Below are positions 1 to 4,452 of a stretch of DNA of 8,506 nt, piece by piece (position 1 is the first letter of the stretch; the number at the start of each line of letters is the position of its first letter). Source of the stretch: an uncultured Clostridia bacterium (lineage in GTDB: Bacteria; Bacillota; Clostridia; Oscillospirales; Ruminococcaceae); the NCBI GenBank assembly GCA_947381875.1, contig CANCXY010000147.1:1-8506 (forward strand), in the 5' to 3' direction. The translations under genes were made by a program, and so were the position numbers. The notes beneath the pieces are model-generated. The model was not told where the DNA came from. It ran no database searches and saw only the letters and a program-made list of their open reading frames with translations.

Positions 1-1414
1 CGTTGTCCCCAATATAGATATTTTCTTCCGGGATGCCCACCTGCGCCGCCGTTTGGGCGTGCTTTTTCAGGTGCTTGTATTCGCCATGGACGGGCAGGAA
101 GAACCGGGGTTTTGCCAGGGTGAGAATCAGCTTCTGCTCCTCTTGGCACGCGTGGCCGGAGACGTGTACATCATACATCGACTCGTAGATTACCTCCGCG
201 CCCAGGCGCAGCAGGCTGTTTACGACTTTCGTCACCATCTTCTCGTTGCCGGGGATCGGGTTGGCCGAGATGATGATGAAATCGCCTGGGCCTACGCGCA
301 CATTGCGGTGGCTCACGCTCGCCATCCGGGAGAGCGCGCTCAACGGCTCACCTTGGCTGCCTGTGGTGATCAGCACCACCTTTTCAGGCGGATAGTTGTT
401 GATCTCCTCAATGTCGATCAGCACGTTGTCCGGCGCGTGCAGATAGCCTAACTCCTGCGCCATCTGCGTGTTGTTCACCATACTGCGCCCGGACATGGCC
501 ACCTTGCGCCCCGCCCGCACGGCAAGGTCGATGAGCTGCTGCACCCGGTACAGGTTCGAGGCGAACGTCGCGATAATGATCCGCTTTTTGCCCGCACGCT
601 GGAACAGGGCCTCCATGCCCGCGCCCACCTTCTGTTCTGTGGCCGTAAAACCTGGGCGTTCGGCGTTGGTGGAATCCGAGAGTAGCGCCAGTACGCCGCG
701 CTCGCCGTAGTCCGCAATCGTGACAAGGTCCGTGGGGCCGCCGGAGATGGGCGTGTAGTCGATCTTGAAATCCCCCGTCTGCAAAATCACGCCCGCCGGG
801 CAGGAGATTGCCAGCGCCACTGCGTCCGGGATGGAGTGGTTGACATGGATCGGTTCTACCGAAAAACAGCCCAAGCGGAATTTGCGGCGCGGCGCGATCT
901 CCACCAGTTTCGTGGCGCGCAGAAGCCCCTGTTCCTCTAAACGGTTCGCGATCAGCCCCAGCGTAAGCCGCGTGGCGTATACGGGCAGGTTGACTTCCTT
1001 GAGCAGGTACGGCAGCCCGCCGATATGGTCCTCGTGCCCGTGGGTGATGATGACGCCCCGGATGCGGTCCTTGTTCTGCACGATATAGGTGAAATCGGGG
1101 ATGACAAGGTCAACGCCGAACATGTCGCTGTCCGGGAAGACGATGCCGCAATCCACAAGGAGCATATCGCCCTGGCATTCATAGAGCGTGATGTTTTTGC
1201 CTACCTCGCCCAGCCCACCCAGCGGCATGATGCGCACGGGCACCGCCGGGGCGGCGGGGGTATTGTGCATGGTGCGGCGGGGGCGGTAGACGCGGCGCGG
1301 TGCTTTCTGCGCGGGCATATTGGGTGCGGCGGATGTGCGCGCGGGCACGCCGGGGGCAGCCTGCGGCGCTTTGGCGGCGCGCGGCGGACGTGTGTTCTTT
1401 TGGGTGTTTTCCAT
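1..1414 (-). CDS. rnj: Ribonuclease J, N-terminal ~471 residues (C-terminus beyond window)
   Basis: Metallo-beta-lactamase/beta-CASP ribonuclease, by family a 5'-3' exonuclease and endonuclease that matures rRNA and degrades mRNA in the cytoplasm. Visible signatures: GGLGEVGKN near residue 66, the metal-binding motif HGHEDH at 125-130, HSIPD with H193, TGDFKID with D215, SDSTN, SGRSM in the beta-CASP part, and PVHGEYKHL with H443. The frame is open from the ATG at 1412-1414 to the window edge, so roughly 130-140 residues should be missing compared with the usual ~555-residue core. The start is chosen from GGAGG at 1420-1424, five bases upstream. Residues 1-58 form a Pro/Ala/Arg/Lys-rich, probably disordered extension; from motif positions as I recall them, about 51 residues are extra relative to B. 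subtilis RNase J1. J1 and J2 paralogues cannot be told apart here, although all the metal ligands I can see are present. Confidence 0.95.
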   Translation of the reverse strand, partial: MENTQKNTRPPRAAKAPQAAPGVPARTSAAPNMPAQKAPRRVYRPRRTMHNTPAAPAVPVRIMPLGGLGEVGKNITLYECQGDMLLVDCGIVFPDSDMFGVDLVIPDFTYIVQNKDRIRGVIITHGHEDHIGGLPYLLKEVNLPVYATRLTLGLIANRLEEQGLLRATKLVEIAPRRKFRLGCFSVEPIHVNHSIPDAVALAISCPAGVILQTGDFKIDYTPISGGPTDLVTIADYGERGVLALLSDSTNAERPGFTATEQKVGAGMEALFQRAGKKRIIIATFASNLYRVQQLIDLAVRAGRKVAMSGRSMVNNTQMAQELGYLHAPDNVLIDIEEINNYPPEKVVLITTGSQGEPLSALSRMASVSHRNVRVGPGDFIIISANPIPGNEKMVTKVVNSLLRLGAEVIYESMYDVHVSGHACQEEQKLILTLAKPRFFLPVHGEYKHLKKHAQTAAQVGIPEENIYIGDN

Positions 1415-1702
1415 TCGTACCTCCATGCCCCGCGCCTGATAGGGGCGTCCTGCCGCTGTATATGGGGGAGTGTCCAGACTTTGGGGATGCTTCCATGTCC
1501 TCCGCTGTATGGACGGGGGACACAAAAGCTCCTTGCACTGGGCGCTCCCCGCACGGACAGGGCGCGCGGCCTGCGGCGCGGGGGAATTTTGCTGTGAAAA
1601 ATATATTCGGTGCGGGTCGGCCCGCGAAATTCCTTTGGGGAAAGGGGATATGCGCGAAGTTCAGCCGAACAGCGGGGAACCCGCTGCCTGCATCGGATAG
1701 AT
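1415..1702 (-). promoter_or_regulatory. Long 5' leader of the RNase J gene
   Basis: If transcription starts near 1702, as the promoter at 1709-1737 implies, the mRNA carries about 288 untranslated bases before the rnj start. The first structure in it is a perfect 7-bp hairpin (arms 1680-1686 and 1670-1676, 3-base loop), about 16 bases from the predicted 5' end. A GCGGG/CCCGC hairpin lies at 1612-1625. An imperfect direct repeat lies at 1447-1470 and 1497-1521. The leader ends in GGAGG at 1420-1424. I see no convincing small gene and match no known riboswitch class. A role in autoregulation by RNase J would be inference only. Confidence 0.5.
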
Positions 1703-1708
1703 ACACTT

Positions 1709-1737
1709 ATCATATCGTTTTTGGATACTATTGTCAA
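1709..1737 (-). promoter_or_regulatory. Vegetative promoter for the RNase J gene
   Basis: Read on the minus strand, TTGACA (1737-1732) is followed by a 17-base spacer and TATGAT (1714-1709). That is a perfect -35 and a one-mismatch -10 for the housekeeping sigma factor. Transcription would start near 1702 and run leftward into rnj. Confidence 0.75.
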
Positions 1738-1885
1738 GTTTCCATACAAATGTTTGTGCGTTTTGGCGTATGTTGCCCGCTTGGGGGGCGGGGAACACGC
1801 TGCCCGCATGAAGGAAAATACACAAAAATGTCTCTGCGACCCGGACGCTCCTGAACTTTTTGGGAAAAAGAAAGGGCCGGAACAG
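1738..1885. other. Intergenic gap between divergent promoters, no gene seen
   Basis: These 148 bases separate the leftward rnj promoter from the rightward tRNA promoter. Open frames cross the stretch but none has a ribosome binding site plus a recognisable protein. The only internal structures I see are weak: a short CCCGC/GCGGG pairing around 1777-1793 and a CTTTTT/AAAAAG pairing near 1855-1870. No terminator, repeat family or mobile-element end is apparent. Confidence 0.5.
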
Positions 1886-1914
1886 TTGACAGTATGCCCC
1901 GTTCGGGGTATAAT
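1886..1914 (+). promoter_or_regulatory. Perfect-consensus promoter for tRNA-Leu
   Basis: TTGACA at 1886-1891, a 17-base spacer and TATAAT at 1909-1914 match the housekeeping consensus exactly. The start site would be near 1921, about eight bases before the mature tRNA. The spacer contains the short palindrome CCCCG-TT-CGGGG at 1897-1908. Strong promoters are normal for stable RNA genes. Read-through from this one could also transcribe the genes at 2086-4160. Confidence 0.85.
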
Positions 1915-1928
1915 AAATAGCATATCAC

Positions 1929-2013
1929 GCCGCCGTGGTGGAATTGGTAGACACAAAGGACTTAAAATCCTTCGGAGCGATCCTTACGGGTTCGACCCCC
2001 GTCGGCGGCACCA
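1929..2013 (+). tRNA. tRNA-Leu, anticodon UAA
   Basis: An 85-base class II tRNA with encoded CCA. The acceptor stem GCCGCCG (1929-1935) pairs perfectly with CGGCGGC (2003-2009), followed by discriminator A and CCA (2011-2013). The anticodon stem AAGGA (1956-1960) pairs with TCCTT (1968-1972) around loop CTTAAAA, giving anticodon TAA at 1963-1965, which decodes UUA and UUG. The T arm is ACGGG, loop TTCGACC, CCCGT (1986-2002). The variable region at 1973-1985 is long and can form a short stem, as expected for leucine tRNAs. The gene looks intact. Confidence 0.97.
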
Positions 2014-2033
2014 TAGGGGTGAGTCACTTTTAT

Positions 2034-2065
2034 AGATGCACTGCGGAAAACCCCGCAGTGCATCT
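2034..2065 (+). other. Strong 13-bp hairpin between tRNA-Leu and ptuA
   Basis: Arms 2034-2046 and 2053-2065 are perfectly complementary over 13 bp (5' arm AGATGCACTGCGG) around a six-base loop. It begins 20 bases after the tRNA CCA end and finishes 20 bases before the ptuA start. It would be the natural tRNA terminator, but the bases after it (GACTTTAC) are not a U run, and the opposite strand has none adjoining either. It may be a leaky terminator, a 3'-end processing boundary or a leader structure for ptuA. Confidence 0.6.
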
Positions 2066-2085
2066 GACTTTACGGAGGTGTATTT

Positions 2086-3396
2086 GTGCGACTGGATTCG
2101 TTGGCAATGGAGAATTACCGGCCTTTTTCGGAGCTGACAGTGCCGTTTCATGAGAAGCTCACAGTGTTGGCGGGAGATAATGGGGCCGGGAAAACAGCCG
2201 TTTTGGAAGCAGCCGCTGTGGCAGTCGGCACACTGTTCACCAAACTGGAAGGGGTCTCCGGTTCCCGGCTGCGCCCCTCGGACGCAAGATTGAAAGCGTA
2301 TTCCTTGGGCGGTTCGCAGGACGTACAGGCGCAGTACCCCGTGCGCGTGGCGGCGGCGGGCCGTGTGGATGGGGAAAACTATCAGTGGGCGCGCGGTCTG
2401 AATACGCCGGAAGGCTATATGACAGTGGGAGAGGCAAAAAACATCATCGAGCTTTCCCAGAACATCCAGCAGCGCTTGCGGGATGGGGACGAAACGCTTT
2501 TGCTGCCCGTGATCGCCTACTATGGGACGGGACGCCTGAGGGACTATCACCGGGAAAAAAAGATGGACACATTTCGCAGCAGTACCCGCACAAACGGATA
2601 TATCGACTGTTTGGACGGTACGGCCAACAGTAAGTTGATGCTGAACTGGTTCCGCAAAATGACGGTGCAGAAGTACCAGCGTCAGGAGAACGGCGACAGG
2701 GCGGTTTTAGAACTGGAAGCGATACAGAGGGCGTTGGCGTCCTGCTTTTCTTCTGTGACAGGGTATTCCGATGTGTCGGTGCAGTATAACCTGAACACAA
2801 ATGAGATAGATGTCCGCTATACGGATGGACAGGGCGGGCGAATGCGCGTGCCCATGAGCCAGCTCAGCGATGGCTACAGAGGGGTCATCAGCTTGATTGC
2901 GGATATCGCGTACCGCATGGCGAACCTGAACCCGCAGCTTCTGGATAAGGTCTTGGAGCAGACAGAGGGGATCGTACTCATAGATGAAATAGATCTCCAT
3001 CTTCATCCCAAATGGCAGAAAAGGATCCTGGATGACCTTACAGAGATTTTTCCGAAAGTGCAATTTGTCGTCAGCACGCACGCGCCGGAGGTCATCAACT
3101 CCGTGGAAAGCGAAAATATAGTTCTGTTGCAGGATACACAGGTTAGCAGGCCAAACAGCCAGGTATATGGAAAAGATGTGAAATCTGTCCTGAAGGAAAT
3201 CATGGGCGTGGATGAACGCCCCGAAACGGTAAGCGGGCTGTTTAAGAAATTCTACAGCTTTTTAGAAAAATATTCTTTTGTCGAAGCGGAACAAATATTG
3301 GATCAAATAGATGAATTGCGAGATTACCACGATCCAGAAGTAGATGCGTGCCGGGTAAAATTGCGGCTGGAAAAGCTGCGGCGGGGTGCTGCATGA
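2086..3396 (+). CDS. ptuA: PtuA-type AAA/ABC-like ATPase of a Septu defence system
   Basis: This 436-residue protein has an SMC/RecF-like ABC ATPase fold. Walker A GDNGAGKT is at 30-37, the family-typical YYGTGRL lies in the middle, a signature-like LSDGYRG is at 260-266, Walker B VLIDE is at 297-301 (D300, E301) followed by DLHLHP, and the switch histidine is H332 in STHAPE. The C-terminal tail after YGKDVKSVLKEIMGV is helical and may mediate contacts with the partner. No membrane segment or long coiled coil is visible. The GTG start at 2086 is supported by GGAGG at 2074-2078, and the LDSLAMENYRPF opening is typical of such ATPases. The stop overlaps the next start as ATGA. In Septu systems this ATPase forms an assembly with the HNH nuclease PtuB, restrains it and licenses it against phage. 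Paired with the HNH gene I am fairly sure of PtuA; alone it could be called only an AAA family ATPase. The 3' part (about 3240-3330) is clearly AT-rich compared with valS. Confidence 0.87.
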   Translation: MRLDSLAMENYRPFSELTVPFHEKLTVLAGDNGAGKTAVLEAAAVAVGTLFTKLEGVSGSRLRPSDARLKAYSLGGSQDVQAQYPVRVAAAGRVDGENYQWARGLNTPEGYMTVGEAKNIIELSQNIQQRLRDGDETLLLPVIAYYGTGRLRDYHREKKMDTFRSSTRTNGYIDCLDGTANSKLMLNWFRKMTVQKYQRQENGDRAVLELEAIQRALASCFSSVTGYSDVSVQYNLNTNEIDVRYTDGQGGRMRVPMSQLSDGYRGVISLIADIAYRMANLNPQLLDKVLEQTEGIVLIDEIDLHLHPKWQKRILDDLTEIFPKVQFVVSTHAPEVINSVESENIVLLQDTQVSRPNSQVYGKDVKSVLKEIMGVDERPETVSGLFKKFYSFLEKYSFVEAEQILDQIDELRDYHDPEVDACRVKLRLEKLRRGAA

Positions 3397-4160
3397 TTTT
3401 GATTGTGAAAGCACCCGCGCCAGAGGCTTTGCTCTCCTTGCGGAAAAAGGCCGCAGAAAAAGGGCTGTCCCCAAGACAGGCATATCATTTGCTGAACAAA
3501 AACGCCAATTTGAAAAACAAAGTGAGAAACGCGCTAATTCAGGAACAAGGGGGCTTATGCGCCTATTGCATGTGCCGTATCCCGCGCGGGGATGCGGGGA
3601 ATCAGCCGGCTGTTATCATTGAACACTTCATCGCCCGCGAGCCTTCCGATGGCCGGGATGTGGGGCAGGGGCTGGACTACTATAATTTATTCGCCGTCTG
3701 CCACGGGAACCGGGGTGATGCGGGGACCCGAAAACAGATAGACCTTACCTGCGACGCCCATCGCGGGAATACCGAGTTCAGGAAGATCGACCCTCTGCGG
3801 GCGGAAACGATGGCGGCCATTACTTATACATTGGAAGGGGAAATTCAGTCAGAGGATCCAGATGTTGCTTTCGACCTGGTGGAGACCCTGAACCTCAACT
3901 GCCCAACGGCTCCGCTGGTCGCCGAGCGGAAAGCTGTACTGGACAGCCTTCTTGCGGATATAGGCCGGGTTCCCATAGAGGAATTGGGGCCGTACTGCGC
4001 GAACATTTTGCAAAGCTATATGGATGAAACAAATCCCAAAACCCCTTTATGTGGGGATTCTTCTCTGGTATTTGAAATCGCTGCTGGAGGCCATTGGAAA
4101 TCCATAAAGCCTGCTGCTTTTCCAGAAAAATACCATCTTGACAATCCGCCCGCAGGCTGA
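3393..4160 (+). CDS. ptuB: PtuB-type HNH endonuclease of a Septu defence system
   Basis: This 255-residue protein resembles the HNH nucleases paired with ATPases in Septu and in some retron systems (the TIGR02646-like group). Visible motifs: CAYC with C56 and C59, IIEHF with E77-H78 as the likely catalytic HNH core, and DYYNLFAVCHGN with N98, C103 and H104. LTCDAH (C120) may supply a further zinc ligand. The remainder is helical and includes DLVETLNLNCP, a motif I associate with this group. The ATG at 3393 overlaps the ptuA stop as ATGA, so translation is probably coupled; GGGGTG just upstream may serve as a weak ribosome binding site. An in-frame upstream ATG at 3348 lies inside ptuA and is less likely. 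The expected role is nucleic-acid cleavage released by PtuA upon infection. The last residues, LDNPPAG, are encoded by DNA that also carries the valS promoter. No reverse transcriptase gene is nearby, so this is not a retron effector module. Confidence 0.85.
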   Translation: MILIVKAPAPEALLSLRKKAAEKGLSPRQAYHLLNKNANLKNKVRNALIQEQGGLCAYCMCRIPRGDAGNQPAVIIEHFIAREPSDGRDVGQGLDYYNLFAVCHGNRGDAGTRKQIDLTCDAHRGNTEFRKIDPLRAETMAAITYTLEGEIQSEDPDVAFDLVETLNLNCPTAPLVAERKAVLDSLLADIGRVPIEELGPYCANILQSYMDETNPKTPLCGDSSLVFEIAAGGHWKSIKPAAFPEKYHLDNPPAG

Positions 4161-4166
4161 TACAAT
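4138..4166 (+). promoter_or_regulatory. valS promoter overlapping the 3' end of ptuB
   Basis: TTGACA at 4138-4143, a 17-base spacer and TACAAT at 4161-4166 give a near-perfect housekeeping promoter, with a predicted start near 4173. The -35 and the whole spacer lie inside the last codons of ptuB, and the -10 begins at the base after its stop. The predicted transcript starts just ahead of the T-box Stem I region, which fits its being the valS promoter. Confidence 0.8.
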
Positions 4167-4173
4167 AATCTCC

Positions 4174-4421
4174 ATCAAATGCCGTGAAAAAGAGTGCGCT
4201 CTGCACAGCGTCCGCGAAAGAGAGCCGGGGAAGGTGAGAGCCGGTGCGGGCGGTCACAGCGCTGTCGCTTTGGAGCAGGGGCGGGGAAAGGCGAGTACCC
4301 GTCCACGTCTGCCCGCGTTAAGGGTATTCGAGTGGCCTGGGCCGCATGCGCGCCGGGGCAATTTGGGTGGTACCGCGGTAATTTTGCCGTCCCATACAAA
4401 TTTTGTGTGGGGCGGCTTTTT
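4174..4421 (+). promoter_or_regulatory. T-box riboswitch, valine-responsive, upstream of valS
   Basis: The canonical T-box core GGGTGGTACCGCGG lies at 4365-4378 and is followed by a terminator hairpin. Its TGGT (4368-4371) would pair with the ACCA end of uncharged tRNA-Val. Stem I is readable: GCGCT (4196-4200) pairs with AGCGC (4258-4262), CGTCCGC (4209-4215) pairs with GCGGGCG (4246-4252), and the AGAGAG...GGTGAGAGCCGG distal region lies between. The specifier is most likely GTC at 4264-4266, directly below Stem I helix pairing and before GCTTTGGAGC; it is a valine codon and agrees with the downstream gene. A second GTC at 4253-4255 would give the same amino acid. Uncharged tRNA-Val should stabilise the antiterminator and raise valS transcription. 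I could not place the lowest Stem I pairing confidently. Confidence 0.93.
4386..4421 (+). terminator. Intrinsic terminator of the valS T-box
   Basis: A 14-bp stem with G-U pairs (4386-4399 with 4403-4416) and a three-base loop is followed at once by five T residues (4417-4421). The 5' arm (GCCGTCCC) is also the strand expected to pair with the T-box core in the antiterminator. It is also the first clear intrinsic terminator downstream of ptuAB. Confidence 0.9.
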
Positions 4422-4433
4422 CTGTGCCGCCCC
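4409..4433 (+). other. Alternative hairpin sharing the terminator's 3' arm
   Basis: GGGGCGGC (4409-4416), the 3' arm of the T-box terminator, is perfectly complementary to GCCGCCCC (4426-4433) just after the U run. The 8-bp hairpin and the terminator are mutually exclusive. It would leave the valS ribosome binding site (GGGAG, 4439-4443) free. It could stabilise the read-through state or be chance in GC-rich DNA. Confidence 0.5.
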
Positions 4434-4452
4434 GGAAAGGGAGCTGTCAAGC

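Noticed and set aside
1597..1625. Attenuator in the RNase J leader (GCGGG/CCCGC hairpin followed by U residues on the minus strand)
   Set aside because: The stem is only 5 bp and the run of five U residues lies about ten bases beyond it, too far for an intrinsic terminator.
1025..1956. Several overlapping open frames on both strands upstream of and within the RNase J gene
   Set aside because: They are Arg/Pro/Cys-rich translations of GC-rich DNA, lack recognisable domains and overlap the rnj leader or coding region out of frame.
2014..2085. Possible retron non-coding RNA ahead of the ATPase/HNH pair
   Set aside because: Some retrons use PtuAB-like effectors, but no reverse transcriptase gene is present and the short hairpin does not resemble an msr-msd RNA.
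1986..4200. tRNA-Leu 3' end as an integration attachment site for the Septu pair
   Set aside because: I looked for a second copy of the T-arm/acceptor sequence after ptuB and found none, and no integrase gene is present.
4138..4452. Upstream extension of the valS reading frame
   Set aside because: The open frame runs through the promoter and T-box leader; the real start is the ATG at 4453, with GGGAG upstream and the conserved ValRS N-terminus.
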